Numbered from the stretch's first letter, positions 48,969-60,591 are shown. The stretch is DNA of 64,000 nucleotides from Erythrobacter sp. AP23 (GCF_001542855.1 NZ_LNBY01000001.1:248001-312000); one strand, 5' to 3'. The notes: generated by a model not told the origin, from the sequence alone. Translations and numbers: made by a program.

Positions 48969-49686
48969 GCTCGCGCTGGAGCGAGGACAGCACACCGCGC
49001 AGGGTGCGTACTTCGAGGTGGTTCCAGCCCGGTTTGGTCAACACACCGCGTAAGGTGCGTCTCGTGGCTTCGGCGCGGGACTCGGGTCGGAAATAACCCT
49101 TTGGCTCGAGCATCGCCTCAAGATGGGCGATGAGCCCGTCGAGGTCCTCCTGCGGCGCGGGGGGCAGCAGCTCTTCCTGCGTGGGCTGCACCAACGCCTC
49201 GTGCTTCGACCATTCATAGGCGCACAGGATCACCGCCTGGGCGAGATTGAGCGAGCCGAATTCGGGATTGATCGGGACGGTTAGGATCGCGCGGGCCAAC
49301 GCCACGTCCTCGGTTTCCAGCCCCGAGCGTTCGGGGCCGAACAGGATCGCGCTGCGCCCTTGCGCCCCTGCCATCTCGCGGCTCGCTTCCTCGGGCGTGA
49401 CGACCGGTTTCGTCACGCCGCGCTTGCGGACCGTGGTGGCGTAGACATGCGCGCAATCGGCGACCGCTTCGGCGGTCGAGGCATAGACCCGCGCGCGTTC
49501 GAGCACGGTATCGGCGCCCGATGCTGCCGGCCCCGCGGAAGGGTTGGGCCAGCCGTCGCGCGGCTCGACCAGCCGCATTTCGGTCAGGCCGAAATTGAGC
49601 ATCGCGCGCGCAGCCTTGCCGATATTCTCGCCCAGTTGCGGGCGGACCAGCACCACGATCGGCTTGCGGGTGTCAGCCTCGCTCAT
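48958..49686 (-). CDS. trmJ: tRNA (cytidine/uridine-2'-O-)-methyltransferase TrmJ
   Basis: 242-residue SPOUT methyltransferase modifying position 32 of tRNA. The knot motifs are clear: [41 protein letters not shown] and [20 protein letters not shown] [18 protein letters not shown]. The ATG giving [12 protein letters not shown] overlaps the nrdR 3' end by 14 bases; this start yields the usual length. Confidence 0.92.
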   Translation of the reverse strand: MSEADTRKPIVVLVRPQLGENIGKAARAMLNFGLTEMRLVEPRDGWPNPSAGPAASGADTVLERARVYASTAEAVADCAHVYATTVRKRGVTKPVVTPEEASREMAGAQGRSAILFGPERSGLETEDVALARAILTVPINPEFGSLNLAQAVILCAYEWSKHEALVQPTQEELLPPAPQEDLDGLIAHLEAMLEPKGYFRPESRAEATRRTLRGVLTKPGWNHLEVRTLRGVLSSLQREPKF

Positions 49687-50143
49687 TGGCGGCCGCTTCA
49701 TGGACGGTGCTGGCGAATTCCTCGAAATCGCGCGCCTCGCTGAAATCCCGATATACGCTGGCGAAGCGGATATAGGCGACGCTGTCGAGACCCTTGAGCC
49801 CATCCATCACCATCTCGCCGATGCGTTGCGACGGCACTTCCGCTTCGCCGGCAGTTTCGACCTGCCGCTGGATGCCCGATACGAGTTGGTCGATGCGTTC
49901 CTGCGGCACGTCGCGCTTACGGCAGGCGAGCGAAATCGACTGCTCGAGCTTGCTGCGATCGAAGGGCTGGCGACGGTCGCCCGACTTGACCACGGTCACC
50001 TCGCGCAGCTGCACGCGTTCGAAGGTCGTGAAACGTGCGCCGCAGCTCGAACATTGGCGGCGGCGGCGGATCGAGGTCGAATCCTCGGTGGGACGACTGT
50101 CCTTTACCTGGCTGTCGTCATGGGCACAGAATGGGCAGCGCAT
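49673..50143 (-). CDS. nrdR: Transcriptional repressor NrdR
   Basis: 156-residue zinc-ribbon/ATP-cone repressor of ribonucleotide reductase genes. The ribbon is [20 protein letters not shown] with [12 protein letters not shown], and the ATP-cone follows ([20 protein letters not shown]). It lies between the small membrane-anchored gene and trmJ in a glyA-associated cluster, a conserved arrangement in alphaproteobacteria. Confidence 0.95.
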   Translation of the reverse strand: MRCPFCAHDDSQVKDSRPTEDSTSIRRRRQCSSCGARFTTFERVQLREVTVVKSGDRRQPFDRSKLEQSISLACRKRDVPQERIDQLVSGIQRQVETAGEAEVPSQRIGEMVMDGLKGLDSVAYIRFASVYRDFSEARDFEEFASTVHEAAANERG

Positions 50144-50383
50144 TTACGGTCGGAGGCGCTTGTACAGCATGAAGCCCGCGCCCGCGACGAGGCCGATGGG
50201 CCAGGTCACGACCGGCAGGATGCCGCCCGCGATCGCACCGACTGCGGCACCGGTCAGAACCGGCTTGGTAGACGGATGGTTGAGACCCTGCTTGGCCATG
50301 CCCTTGATTTCGTCACCGGCGTCGGAAACCAGATCGTGATCCTGATACCGGTTTTCGTGCCCCTGGGGTTCCTTGTCGTCCAT
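50144..50383 (-). CDS. Small hypothetical protein with C-terminal membrane hairpin
   Basis: 79-residue protein: an acidic, Asp/Glu/His-rich first half (MDDKEPQGHENRYQDHDLVS), then a Gly/Ala-rich hydrophobic stretch (TGAAVGAIAGGILPVVTWPIGLVAGAGFMLYKRL) able to span the membrane once or twice. Its stop is directly adjacent to the nrdR ATG and its start is 11 bases after glyA, so it is co-transcribed with both. Function unknown. Confidence 0.7.
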   Translation of the reverse strand: MDDKEPQGHENRYQDHDLVSDAGDEIKGMAKQGLNHPSTKPVLTGAAVGAIAGGILPVVTWPIGLVAGAGFMLYKRLRP

Positions 50384-50394
50384 CGTCTGTCTCC

Positions 50395-51708
50395 TTAGCG
50401 GCCGGGATAGACGGGGAAAGCGGCGCACAATTCGGCGACCTTTCCGCGCACCTGCTCTTCGACCTGGCCATCACCTTCGGGGCCATTGCGCGACAGACCG
50501 TCTACCACTTCGCAGATCAGCGCGCCAATCTGGCGGAACTCGTCAGGTCCGAAACCGCGCGTGGTGCCGGCCGGGGTGCCGAGCCGGATGCCGCTAGTCA
50601 CGAACGGGCTGCGGGTGTCGTAGGGGATGCCGTTCTTGTTGCAGGTCAGCCACGCGCGATCGAGCCCGGCTTCGGCGGCCTTGCCGGTGACGTCCTTGGG
50701 CGTCAGGTCGACCAGCATCGAGTGATTGTCGGTGCCGCCCGAGACAACGCGCAGGCCGTTTGCCTCGATGCCCTCGGCCAACGCGCGGGCGTTTTCGACC
50801 ACACTATTTGCATAATCCCTGAAATCGGGGCGCAGCGCCTCGCGGAAGGCGACCGCCTTGGCGGCGACAACATGCATCAGCGGGCCGCCCTGCATTCCGG
50901 GGAACACCGCCATGTTGATCGGCTTGGTCAGCTCTTCGTCGTCCCACAGAATTACGCCCGAGCGCGGCCCGCGCAGGCTCTTGTGCGTGGTCGATGTTAC
51001 GACATGCGCATGCGGGAAGGGCGAGGGATGTGCGCCGCCCGCGACGAGCCCCGAAATGTGGCTCATATCGACCATCAGATAGGCGCCAACCTCGTCCGCC
51101 ACCTTGCGGAACGCCGCCCAGTCCCAGACGCGCGAATAGGCCGTGCCGCCGGCGATGATCAGCTTGGGCTTGTTGGCCTTCGCGATCGCCATGACTTCGT
51201 CCATGTCGATCAACTCGTCGTCCTTGCGCACGCCGTAGCTGACCGGATTGAACCACTTGCCGCTCATGTTGACCGGCGAGCCGTGGGTAAGGTGACCGCC
51301 CGAATTGAGGTCGAGACCCATGAAGGTGTCGCCCGGCTGCAGCAGCGCAAGGAACACCGCTTGGTTCATCTGGCTGCCCGAATTGGGCTGGACGTTGGCG
51401 AAACTGCATCCGAACAGCTGCTTCGCGCGTTCGATGGCCAGCGTTTCGACCACATCGGCATAATCGCAGCCGCCGTAATAGCGCTTGCCCGGATAGCCCT
51501 CGGCATATTTGTTGGTGAACACCGAACCGGTTGCTTCGAGCACTGCGGTGGAAGCGATATTCTCCGACGCGATCAGTTCGATCTTGTCCTGCTGGCGGGC
51601 AAGTTCCTTGCGAATCGCTGAGTGGATCTCGGGGTCGGCCTCGGCGAGCGTGTCGTGCCAGAAACGGTCCATCGGGTCGCGGTCGGTGTTTGCGGGCTGG
51701 GTGGCCAA
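50395..51708 (-). CDS. glyA: Serine hydroxymethyltransferase GlyA
   Basis: 437-residue PLP enzyme interconverting serine and glycine with tetrahydrofolate. The Schiff-base Lys is in [15 protein letters not shown], and [29 protein letters not shown] and [12 protein letters not shown] are canonical. The start taken is a TTG with GGAG eight bases upstream and close to the rpiB stop; an ATG 12 codons later (MDRFWHDTL) would also give a complete enzyme. With rpiB, nrdR and trmJ it forms a nucleotide/one-carbon cluster. Confidence 0.95.
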   Translation of the reverse strand: MATQPANTDRDPMDRFWHDTLAEADPEIHSAIRKELARQQDKIELIASENIASTAVLEATGSVFTNKYAEGYPGKRYYGGCDYADVVETLAIERAKQLFGCSFANVQPNSGSQMNQAVFLALLQPGDTFMGLDLNSGGHLTHGSPVNMSGKWFNPVSYGVRKDDELIDMDEVMAIAKANKPKLIIAGGTAYSRVWDWAAFRKVADEVGAYLMVDMSHISGLVAGGAHPSPFPHAHVVTSTTHKSLRGPRSGVILWDDEELTKPINMAVFPGMQGGPLMHVVAAKAVAFREALRPDFRDYANSVVENARALAEGIEANGLRVVSGGTDNHSMLVDLTPKDVTGKAAEAGLDRAWLTCNKNGIPYDTRSPFVTSGIRLGTPAGTTRGFGPDEFRQIGALICEVVDGLSRNGPEGDGQVEEQVRGKVAELCAAFPVYPGR

Positions 51709-51709
51709 A

Positions 51710-52147
51710 TCAGATCTCCGGATTGGAAAGCTTGTCGACGCGGCGCTGGTGGCGACCGCCGGCGAATTCGGAATCGAGGAAGGCGGTAAGGCACGCCTTG
51801 GCCATGTCGCTGCCCGTCAGGCGCGCACCCATGGCGATACAGTTGGCGTTGTTGTGTTCGCGCGCGAGGCTGGCGGAGAGTGGTTCCGAGACCAGCGCGC
51901 AGCGCACGGCGGGGTTGCGGTTGACGCTCATCGAAATACCGATACCCGAGCCGCACAGCGCGACACCGCGCTCGGCTGTGCCATCTGCAACGACGCTCGC
52001 CAGCTTGTAGCCGAAGTCGGGATAATCGACGCTCTCGGTGGTCTCGGGGCCAAGGTCCGCGACCTCGTGGCCCTGCTCGATCAACCAGTCGCGCAGCTCG
52101 GCCTTGAGGTCGATGGCGGCATGGTCGGAGGCAATGGCGATACGCAT
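51710..52147 (-). CDS. rpiB: Ribose-5-phosphate isomerase B
   Basis: 145-residue RpiB-type sugar-phosphate isomerase of the pentose phosphate pathway. [14 protein letters not shown] contributes phosphate-binding residues, [14 protein letters not shown] carries the catalytic Cys/Ser loop, and [14 protein letters not shown] is conserved. The ATG giving MRIAIASDH was preferred to an upstream open extension. One base separates its stop from glyA. Confidence 0.93.
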   Translation of the reverse strand: MRIAIASDHAAIDLKAELRDWLIEQGHEVADLGPETTESVDYPDFGYKLASVVADGTAERGVALCGSGIGISMSVNRNPAVRCALVSEPLSASLAREHNNANCIAMGARLTGSDMAKACLTAFLDSEFAGGRHQRRVDKLSNPEI

Positions 52148-52221
52148 GGGTGCCACATAGGGATTTACGGACCGGCAATCCACCGTCTTGAGTGGTCATC
52201 CACGGGTCACTCCGGTGGAGT

Positions 52222-52572
52222 TCAGGTCAGGCGCGTGATCGCATCGCGGATATGCTGGATAGAATAGGGCTTAGTGATGGTGGGAACCCGCTGGAAATCG
52301 GGAGGATGCTCCGCATCGCCATAACCGGTGGCGAAAATGTAGCCGATGCCTCTTCCCTCAAGGTCGGATGCGAAACCGTAGCTCTTCGTGCCCCGCAAGT
52401 TGACATCGAGAATAGCCCAATCAGGCTTGATATCGGCCAGCAAATCCTCGGCCTCGTCCAGCGCTGTCGCGACCGATACACTCGCACCTTCGGCAACCAG
52501 CATGTCCTCGAGTCCGAACGCAATGATCGGCTCGTCTTCGACAATCAGTACATGGCGCCCATCGAAATTCAT
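52222..52572 (-). CDS. Single-domain response regulator
   Basis: 116-residue CheY-like receiver without an output domain. The acidic pair is in LIVEDEP, the phospho-acceptor Asp in WAILDVNL and the Lys in ITKPYS. Its ATG overlaps the stop of the HWE kinase (ATGA), so the two form a cognate pair. Receivers of this kind in alphaproteobacteria often act as phosphate sinks or shuttles for stress or light responses. Confidence 0.9.
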   Translation of the reverse strand: MNFDGRHVLIVEDEPIIAFGLEDMLVAEGASVSVATALDEAEDLLADIKPDWAILDVNLRGTKSYGFASDLEGRGIGYIFATGYGDAEHPPDFQRVPTITKPYSIQHIRDAITRLT

Positions 52573-54104
52573 GGCGATGCCTCCAAGTGGCAATGTAGCC
52601 CGTCGCGGTTGTATTCGAGAGAAACCCGATCATCGCGATTGCCGAAGCCGCGTGAAATCAGGCGCGACCCGAAACCCGGTTGATCGGGTTGCTCGACAGG
52701 TGGGCCGCCACTTTCGCGCCAATCCAGGATGAGGCGTGGCGAACCGTCCGCTTCGTGCAATTCCCAGTCGATGGCTACGCGTCCCTTATCGTTGGATAAC
52801 GCGCCGTATTTCAGGGCATTGGTTGCCAGCTCGTGGATTATCATGGCCAGTGCGACCGCCTCTTGCGGGTGGAGGGTTACGATTGGCCCCTCTACGGAAT
52901 AACGCGTCGTGTCGCTGCCGGCCGTAGCGGCCAGTGACTGCTGGACGATCGTTTCCAGATCGGCCATTTTCCAGTTGCAGTCGGTCAGAAGATTATGCGC
53001 GCTGGCCAAAGCTGCCAATCGTGCAAGGAAGATGTCGAGGCCTGCCCTCTCCCCAAGCTTACCAAAGGATTGCTGGGCCAGGCTTTGTACGATCGCCAGC
53101 GTGTTTTTTACCCGATGGTTCAGCTCGTTGATCAGCAGTTTCTGGCGGTCCTGCGCCTCTACTTCCTCCGTGACGTCGTAACCCTGGACGAAGACGCCGG
53201 TCACGTCGCCCGAGGGTTCGGAAATGGGTTGGAAGATGAACTCCAGATGGAATTCCTGTCTTGCTCCCGTATCGGGCTGGGTCAGCGCGACAAGTTCGCG
53301 GTTCCCGAAGTAAGGGCGGCCGGTATTCATGACCTTGTCGAGTGTATCGACAAACCCCTGTTCCACGATTTCCGGGATTGCTTCCGATACGGTGCGTCCC
53401 ACCAGTTCGCGATTGCCGAGCAGGGAGCGATAAGCGGCGTTGGCCAGGAGAAATCGGTGTTCCGGGCCGGTAAGGACCGCAACGAAACCGGGTGCTTGCT
53501 CGATGAGGTTCTTCACGCGAACCAATTCGTCCGCGGCGCTCTGATACCGCTTCTCCACGCTTCGAGCGCGTTCGACGACACCTGCGGTATCGCGTAGGCG
53601 GCGCAATTCCTCGAGCTCGGTGATGTTGACGGTATGCTGGAGGATACATGCCACGCTTCCGTCGGGATTGCACAACGGTGTGTGGGTCGCGCTCCAGTAG
53701 TGCGTGTCGTAGGTGCCGTAGGGGTTGGCGATGTCATAGCGTATATGCGCAATCTCGTCGGACTTCCCGGTCTCGATTACGCGGCGCAGCGATCCGTTCA
53801 GTTTGCGAAAGCTTTCGCCCTCACTCGGAAAAGCTTCGAACAAGTTACGACCGATAATCTCCTCACGATCGCGCATGGTGACCGTGAGGTAGGCCTCGTT
53901 CATCCAGACTATCGCGTAATCGCGGTCGAACAGGACATAGGGATTGGGCGAACTCGCAAGGAGCTCCTCGAAGTCGATTGCTGAAACGGTGTCGAGAATG
54001 CGCGTGTCCCCCGAGGCTGGCTCCACTCGCCTTGCGGGCCGCCGTCCATCTACATCACGCAATCGCTTACTGAGCGGGTTGTTCCCGACAATCACAGCGA
54101 TCAC
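52569..54104 (-). CDS. PAS-PAS HWE-family sensor histidine kinase
   Basis: 511-residue soluble kinase (no membrane helices). Two PAS domains span about residues 45-165 ([22 protein letters not shown]) and 205-325 ([28 protein letters not shown]). The HWE/HisKA_2 dimerisation box [23 protein letters not shown] carries the phospho-acceptor His, and [16 protein letters not shown] is the family's ATP-binding line. The second PAS lacks the NCRFL motif of LOV domains, so blue-light sensing is unlikely. The partner receiver is co-translated downstream. Confidence 0.92.
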   Translation of the reverse strand: MIAVIVGNNPLSKRLRDVDGRRPARRVEPASGDTRILDTVSAIDFEELLASSPNPYVLFDRDYAIVWMNEAYLTVTMRDREEIIGRNLFEAFPSEGESFRKLNGSLRRVIETGKSDEIAHIRYDIANPYGTYDTHYWSATHTPLCNPDGSVACILQHTVNITELEELRRLRDTAGVVERARSVEKRYQSAADELVRVKNLIEQAPGFVAVLTGPEHRFLLANAAYRSLLGNRELVGRTVSEAIPEIVEQGFVDTLDKVMNTGRPYFGNRELVALTQPDTGARQEFHLEFIFQPISEPSGDVTGVFVQGYDVTEEVEAQDRQKLLINELNHRVKNTLAIVQSLAQQSFGKLGERAGLDIFLARLAALASAHNLLTDCNWKMADLETIVQQSLAATAGSDTTRYSVEGPIVTLHPQEAVALAMIIHELATNALKYGALSNDKGRVAIDWELHEADGSPRLILDWRESGGPPVEQPDQPGFGSRLISRGFGNRDDRVSLEYNRDGLHCHLEASP

Positions 54105-54168
54105 CGAGAAAGGCAGAAGGCCTTCGGCTCGCGGCCAAAGATGTGGCGCCGTGGGTCGGGCTTGTCCC

Positions 54169-56181
<2,013 letters not shown>

Positions 56182-56233
56182 AGAGATTTCAAATCCAGTC
56201 TAATACTTCCGGCGGGCCGCGTTCCCGCCAAGA

Positions 56234-58111
56234 TCATGCATCCGATTCGCCGTCTGCCGCAGCTTTCCTGCGACCGAAACGCTTCAACCGCTCGTTTAGT
56301 GCCAGCAACCGCTCGCGCAATCGGGCCTGTTCGGCGATGGAACCTTCCGGATCGCGTTCGAAACGCGCTGTTGCTTCCGCCAGGGCGGATTCCAGCGCCG
56401 GCCTTTCGACCAGCAGCGACACGGCCTCGGCCAGATCCTCGCGCGCGTCACCTGGGTCTGTGCCTTCATCGAGGAAGGCGAAATGAGCTTTTTCCGGTGG
56501 GGCAGGAAGGCCTCGTTCGAGCGATATGGTCGATTGCGCGGACAAATCAAGCGTCTCGGCGGCTTCAAGCAACGAATCGAGCGCGGGGCCGACATTTTGG
56601 TCACGCCGCGCGAGATCGGAAAGCGCGTCCTCGTGGCGCAGGATCTGGTCGGGAAACTTGACCAGTCCCGCAATGACGGCGCGGGTGAATGCGTCGCGTG
56701 CACCGCCCTTCATCGCGCGAGTCAAACTATCCCGCGCATCGGGCGAAAGCGTGGGCGCCGGCTGCCTGATCCCGCCTTTCTTCCATTCACCCCGAGGCCG
56801 GAATTCGCGCGGCGCTCTGGGCGGGAAAGCGAAAGCGGAAAACCGTTCGAGCAGTTCGCGCTTGTAGAGCGCGCGGATATCGGGATGCTGGATGCTGTCT
56901 ACGTGGTCGAGCAGGCGCGCTTTGAGACCCGCCTTTTCTTCCGGAGAATCGAGCGGGGCGTAGGACTTCTCGAACTCCCACAGCGTGTCGAGCAGGCTGG
57001 CAGGTCGCGCGAGCAAATCCTCCAGCGCACCGACGCCTTGCTCGCGCAGCAGGTCGTCCGGGTCGAGACCGGCAGGCAGACGGACGATCGACAGCGAATG
57101 GCCCGGGCGCAGCATCGGCAGCGCGCGCGAGATTGCCCGCATTGCGGCGCGCTGGCCGGCATTATCGCCATCGAAGCACAGGATCGGTCGCTCGACCTGG
57201 CGCCACAACAATTCAATCTGGTTTTCCGTCAGCGCCGTGCCAAGCGGAGCTACCGCTTCGCCGATACCGGCGTTCGCCAGCGCGATCGCGTCCATATAGC
57301 CTTCGACCACGATGATGCGCCCGCTCTGCCGCGCGGCGGGCGCGGCGCGGTGGAGATTGTAGAGCGTGCGCCCCTTGTCGAACAGCGGTGTGTCGGGACT
57401 GTTGAGGTATTTGGGCGCCTTGGGATTGGCCTCGCTGTCGAGGATGCGGCCGCCGAAGGCGATCACGCGCCCGCGCGTATCGTGGATCGGCAGCATCAGC
57501 CGCCCGCGAAACCGGTCGTAGGGTTCGTTGCCTGCCCTGGACCCCGATCCGGGGTCATCGATCCTGATCCGCATGCCCGCTTCGATCAGCATGGGCTCTT
57601 CGAATCTACTCAGCGCCCGCTTCAACGCCTGCCGGTCCTCGGGCGCATAACCGAGGCCGAATTCGCGAATGGTGGCATCTGAAAAGCCGCGGCGCCCGAG
57701 ATACTGGCGCGCCTGCGCACCCTCGGCCCCGCGCAAATTGCCTTCGAACCACTCCTGCGCGGCGGCGGTGACATCGTGCAGGCTGGCACGCTTCTCCGCC
57801 CGTTGCGCGGCACGTGGATCGGGCGCGGGGACTTCCATTCCGGCTTCCGCCGCCAGCTCTTTCACCGCGTCCATGAAGGGCATGCCGCGCTGGTCGGTCA
57901 GCCAGCGGATCGCGTCACCATGCGCCTCGCAGCCGAAGCAGTGGTAGAAGCCTTTCTCGTCATTGACGTAGAAGCTGGGCGTCTTCTCATTATGGAACGG
58001 GCAACACGCCTTGAACTCGCGCCCGGCCTTGGTCAGCCGCAGGGTACGACCGATCACTGCGGACAAGGTGGTCCGCATGCGCAATTCGTCGAGCCATTGG
58101 GGGCTTAGCAC
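56234..58111 (-). CDS. dnaG: DNA primase DnaG
   Basis: 625-residue primase making RNA primers at replication forks. The zinc finger CPFHNEKTPSFYV...GFYHCFGCEAHGD is at residues about 37-62, the TOPRIM core includes IIVVEGYMDAI and LCFDGDNAGQRAA, and the C-terminal DnaB-binding region is divergent as usual. It forms with rpoD and yqeY the macromolecular-synthesis neighbourhood, interrupted upstream by the GIY-YIG and lipoprotein genes. Confidence 0.95.
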   Translation of the reverse strand: MLSPQWLDELRMRTTLSAVIGRTLRLTKAGREFKACCPFHNEKTPSFYVNDEKGFYHCFGCEAHGDAIRWLTDQRGMPFMDAVKELAAEAGMEVPAPDPRAAQRAEKRASLHDVTAAAQEWFEGNLRGAEGAQARQYLGRRGFSDATIREFGLGYAPEDRQALKRALSRFEEPMLIEAGMRIRIDDPGSGSRAGNEPYDRFRGRLMLPIHDTRGRVIAFGGRILDSEANPKAPKYLNSPDTPLFDKGRTLYNLHRAAPAARQSGRIIVVEGYMDAIALANAGIGEAVAPLGTALTENQIELLWRQVERPILCFDGDNAGQRAAMRAISRALPMLRPGHSLSIVRLPAGLDPDDLLREQGVGALEDLLARPASLLDTLWEFEKSYAPLDSPEEKAGLKARLLDHVDSIQHPDIRALYKRELLERFSAFAFPPRAPREFRPRGEWKKGGIRQPAPTLSPDARDSLTRAMKGGARDAFTRAVIAGLVKFPDQILRHEDALSDLARRDQNVGPALDSLLEAAETLDLSAQSTISLERGLPAPPEKAHFAFLDEGTDPGDAREDLAEAVSLLVERPALESALAEATARFERDPEGSIAEQARLRERLLALNERLKRFGRRKAAADGESDA

Positions 58112-58114
58112 GGC

Positions 58115-58435
58115 TCACCCATCTCCGTTCGTGTCGAGCGCAGTCGAGACACGCTCGCGCGGCGGTTTGGCGAAATAGGATAGTCGATCCCAATCTCCTG
58201 CCGCGAGCGCTTCCTTCTTGGCACGCGACCATTTCTTCACGCGCAATTCGCTTTCGAGAGCTTCGTCACGCGTTGGGAATTCGTCGGCCCAAATCAATGT
58301 CACCGGTCGACGGTGAGTCGTGAATTTGCAGTATCCGCCATGGTGATGTTCCGCGATGCGGCGCTCGAGATCGTCGGTATGGCCGGTATAATACTTCCCG
58401 TCAGCGCATTTCAAAATGTAGCACCAAAAGGGCAT
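58115..58435 (-). CDS. GIY-YIG nuclease superfamily protein (UPF0213-like)
   Basis: 106-residue GIY-YIG domain protein related to E. coli YhbQ. The fold's first strands read CYILKCADGKYYTGHTDDLERRI, with the paired Tyr residues, Arg in the helix and Glu in ESELRVKKWSR. The last 13 codons (ERVSTALDTNGDG) are written by a palindromic repeat whose exact inverted copy lies just upstream of the ATG. It ends three bases before dnaG. Relatives cut damaged DNA in vitro; the role here is unknown. Confidence 0.85.
   Translation of the reverse strand: MPFWCYILKCADGKYYTGHTDDLERRIAEHHHGGYCKFTTHRRPVTLIWADEFPTRDEALESELRVKKWSRAKKEALAAGDWDRLSYFAKPPRERVSTALDTNGDG
58125..58152 (+). repeat. 28-base palindromic repeat, copy 1 (3' end of GIY-YIG gene)
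   Basis: Begins CCGTTCGTGTCGAGCGCAGT and ends CGAGACAC. It can fold on itself (GTGTCGA against TCGAGACAC). It is the exact reverse complement of copy 2 over all 28 bases and supplies the C-terminal codons of the GIY-YIG protein. Confidence 0.85.
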
Positions 58436-58454
58436 CGCGGATATCCAGGCCAGT

Positions 58455-58482
58455 GTGTCTCGACTGCGCTCGACACGAACGG
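58455..58482 (-). repeat. 28-base palindromic repeat, copy 2 (5' side of GIY-YIG gene)
   Basis: Perfect inverted copy of copy 1, 28 of 28 bases, placed 19 bases upstream of the GIY-YIG ATG. Together they enclose the gene like terminal inverted repeats, about 358 bases edge to edge. Confidence 0.85.
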
Positions 58483-58506
58483 ATGTTTTGGGATTCAACC
58501 AGTGTG

Positions 58507-58534
58507 CCGTTCGCCTCGAGCGAAGTCGAGGGCC
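58507..58534 (+). repeat. Diverged copy 3 of the palindromic repeat
   Basis: CCGTTCG-CCT-CGAGCG-AA-GTCGAG-GGCC. The core CCGTTCG...CGAGCG...GTCGAG matches copies 1 and 2, while the arm bases change together (TGT/ACA to CCT/AGG-type), as in a repeat maintained for its folded form. It ends eight bases before the lipoprotein gene's stop. Confidence 0.75.
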
Positions 58535-58542
58535 CCTAGCAA

Positions 58543-59238
58543 TTAGTTACGCGAACCCTCCACAGGCTTATCCTCAGGCGGGAAGGGGCCGGTGGCGGCG
58601 ACTTGGTTGCCTTCGATCTCGAGGAGATAGGCTTCTGCCGGCCCCTGCGGGGGCAGGGTGGACTGCCACCAGAAAGTCATCGTGCTGCCCGGCTTCCATC
58701 CGGATCCACGAACCACGCGCCAAATCAGGCTGCCATTGTCGCTGCTGATCGAAATTGCATCGGGATCGCCCAACGCGGCCTCGGCTTCGGCGGTCGAATA
58801 ACCGATCGATTGGTTGAACCCGCTTGCCTTGCGGATCGTGCGGAAGAGGGTGGGCGCAGTTTCGACCACCTCGGGACCATCGGTAGGCGCGGCCTCGGCG
58901 GTCTCGTCCGCGTCGGCAAGCGTGATCCGGTGGACGTAGGTATAGGCGGTTTCTGCGGGCATCTCGCTGGGATTGCACGCCGCCACTCCCGCGGGGCAGG
59001 CGACATAGCTGACGAGCGTCCCGATCTGGCGATTGCCGGCACTCAGCACGGTTTCGACTTCCGGCCCCTGCGGCCCGACGATCTTCGCGCCCAGCGTCGA
59101 AAGGTCGAGATCGGCACCGACAAGGGTTCGGGGGGCGGCGATGGTTGGCGAGGGAGTGGGCGCGGGTTCGGGTTCGGCAGACCCGCAGGCGGCGAGCATC
59201 AAGACCCCGGCGGAGATCGCAATCGTCGACAGGCGCAT
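58543..59238 (-). CDS. Predicted lipoprotein, paralogue A
   Basis: 231-residue lipoprotein with lipobox LAAC near residue 18 and a Pro/Thr/Ala-rich linker. The mature domain shares with its upstream neighbour the lines LGAKIVGPQGPEVETVLS, SYVACPAGVAAC, AYTYVHRI, SGFNQSIGYS and MTFWWQSTLPPQGPAEAY. Paired Cys suggest a disulphide. I know no family name; periplasmic-face outer or inner membrane anchoring is expected. The internal ATG giving MRLSTIAIS was chosen for its signal peptide. Confidence 0.75.
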   Translation of the reverse strand: MRLSTIAISAGVLMLAACGSAEPEPAPTPSPTIAAPRTLVGADLDLSTLGAKIVGPQGPEVETVLSAGNRQIGTLVSYVACPAGVAACNPSEMPAETAYTYVHRITLADADETAEAAPTDGPEVVETAPTLFRTIRKASGFNQSIGYSTAEAEAALGDPDAISISSDNGSLIWRVVRGSGWKPGSTMTFWWQSTLPPQGPAEAYLLEIEGNQVAATGPFPPEDKPVEGSRN

Positions 59239-59260
59239 CGTCAGGACATCCTTCCTCGCC

Positions 59261-59992
59261 TCACAGGGCAGGGGCGTTGCAGGCGTTGGCCGCGCCCGGA
59301 GCATCGCCGGGATAAGGCCCGGCGCCGGTCGCGCGGGTGTAATTGGCATTGATCGCATAGGCCGGTGCGGGACCGGCGGGGGGCACGGTGGACTGCCACC
59401 AGAAGGTGAGCGGTTCGGCCTGTTCCCACTGGTCGCCGCCATCGCCGGCGCTGACGGTCCACACCAGCGCACCGTCGTCGCAGGTGACGACGACATCGGC
59501 CTTGGCCCCGATCGCGGCCATCGCTTCGTCCTTCGAATAGCCGACCGCGCCGGTGAATCCGGTGGCGGGACGCGTCATGCGGAAGGCGGTCGCGCGCTCG
59601 ACATCCGAAGAATCGGCGCCTTCCCCGCTGCCGCTGTCGGGCTCGTTGTCCTCGCCGGGATAGACCACATGGACATAGGTATAGACCGTGCCCTCGGGCG
59701 CGGTTGCCGGGTCGCATTCGGCCATGCCCGCCGGGCAGGCGACATAGCTGCGCATATCGGCGAAATTGCCTTCCGGATTGGATAGCGCGGTTTCGACTTC
59801 GGTGCCCTGGGGGCCGACGATCTTCGCACCCAACTCGAGATCGAGGAAGTCGACCGCTTCGATATTGCGCGCCAACGCCTCCGCTTCGCCATCGCTCGCT
59901 GCCGTTTCAAGGTCGGTCGGCGGATCGTCCGCGCCGGAGCCGCAGGCGGCAAGCACGAGTGCGAAGGAGAGGGCGACGGGCGTCTTGGTCAT
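59261..59992 (-). CDS. Predicted lipoprotein, paralogue B
   Basis: 243-residue lipoprotein with lipobox LAAC near residue 17. It aligns with paralogue A through LGAKIVGPQGTEVETALS, SYVACPAGMAEC, VYTYVHVV, TGFTGAVGYS and LTFWWQSTVPPAGPAPAY, so the two arose by tandem duplication and have since diverged. An acidic Asp/Gly/Ser insert replaces part of the middle. Its ATG overlaps the yqeY stop (ATGA). Confidence 0.75.
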   Translation of the reverse strand: MTKTPVALSFALVLAACGSGADDPPTDLETAASDGEAEALARNIEAVDFLDLELGAKIVGPQGTEVETALSNPEGNFADMRSYVACPAGMAECDPATAPEGTVYTYVHVVYPGEDNEPDSGSGEGADSSDVERATAFRMTRPATGFTGAVGYSKDEAMAAIGAKADVVVTCDDGALVWTVSAGDGGDQWEQAEPLTFWWQSTVPPAGPAPAYAINANYTRATGAGPYPGDAPGAANACNAPAL

Positions 59993-60441
59993 GACAGTGC
60001 TTCCTTTACGAGGCCGCTGGCCTTGCTCATGTCGAGGGTAGCGCCATGGCGGGCTTTCAGTTCCCCCATCACCCGGCCCATGTCCTTCATCCCTTCGGCG
60101 CCAAGCTCTTCCTTGATAGCGGCGATCGCGGCGCGGGTTTCCTCCTCGCTCATCTGCTTGGGCAGGAATTCCTCGATCACCGCCAGTTCGGATTTTTCCT
60201 TCTCGGCAAGTTCGGTGCGGCCGCCGCTTTCGTACATTTCGATCGATTCGCGGCGCTGCTTGGCCATTTTGAGCAGCACGTCGGTGACCATCTCGTCGTC
60301 CTCGGGTTTCTTGTCGGCGGTGCGCAGTTCGATATCGCGATCCTTGATCTTCGCGCCGATCAGCCGGAGCGCGGCAGTGCGGTCCTTGTCCTTGGCCTTC
60401 ATGGCGGTGACGGTCTCGGACTGGATTTTTTCGCGGAGCAT
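59989..60441 (-). CDS. yqeY: GatB/YqeY domain protein
   Basis: 150-residue helical protein, MLREKIQSETVTAMKAKDKD onward, matching YqeY, which resembles the tRNA-binding tail of GatB. AALRLIGAKIKDRDIE and GRVMGELKARHGATLDMSKAS are family lines. It may contribute to tRNA-dependent amidation or another tRNA task. It is divergent from carA with 150 bases between the starts. Confidence 0.92.
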   Translation of the reverse strand: MLREKIQSETVTAMKAKDKDRTAALRLIGAKIKDRDIELRTADKKPEDDEMVTDVLLKMAKQRRESIEMYESGGRTELAEKEKSELAVIEEFLPKQMSEEETRAAIAAIKEELGAEGMKDMGRVMGELKARHGATLDMSKASGLVKEALS

Positions 60442-60591
60442 GCTGCCTCTTTGCGCTAAGCTGTGGATGGTTGGCGCCACATTTAGAAGAAGCTGGCGCA
60501 AAGCCAAGTGTTCCGCTTGACGGAACCGGTCCACGGCTCTAGCGGCTGAGGCTTAGCAACATCGCTGGAAACCCTCTTACCCGGAGCGCCC

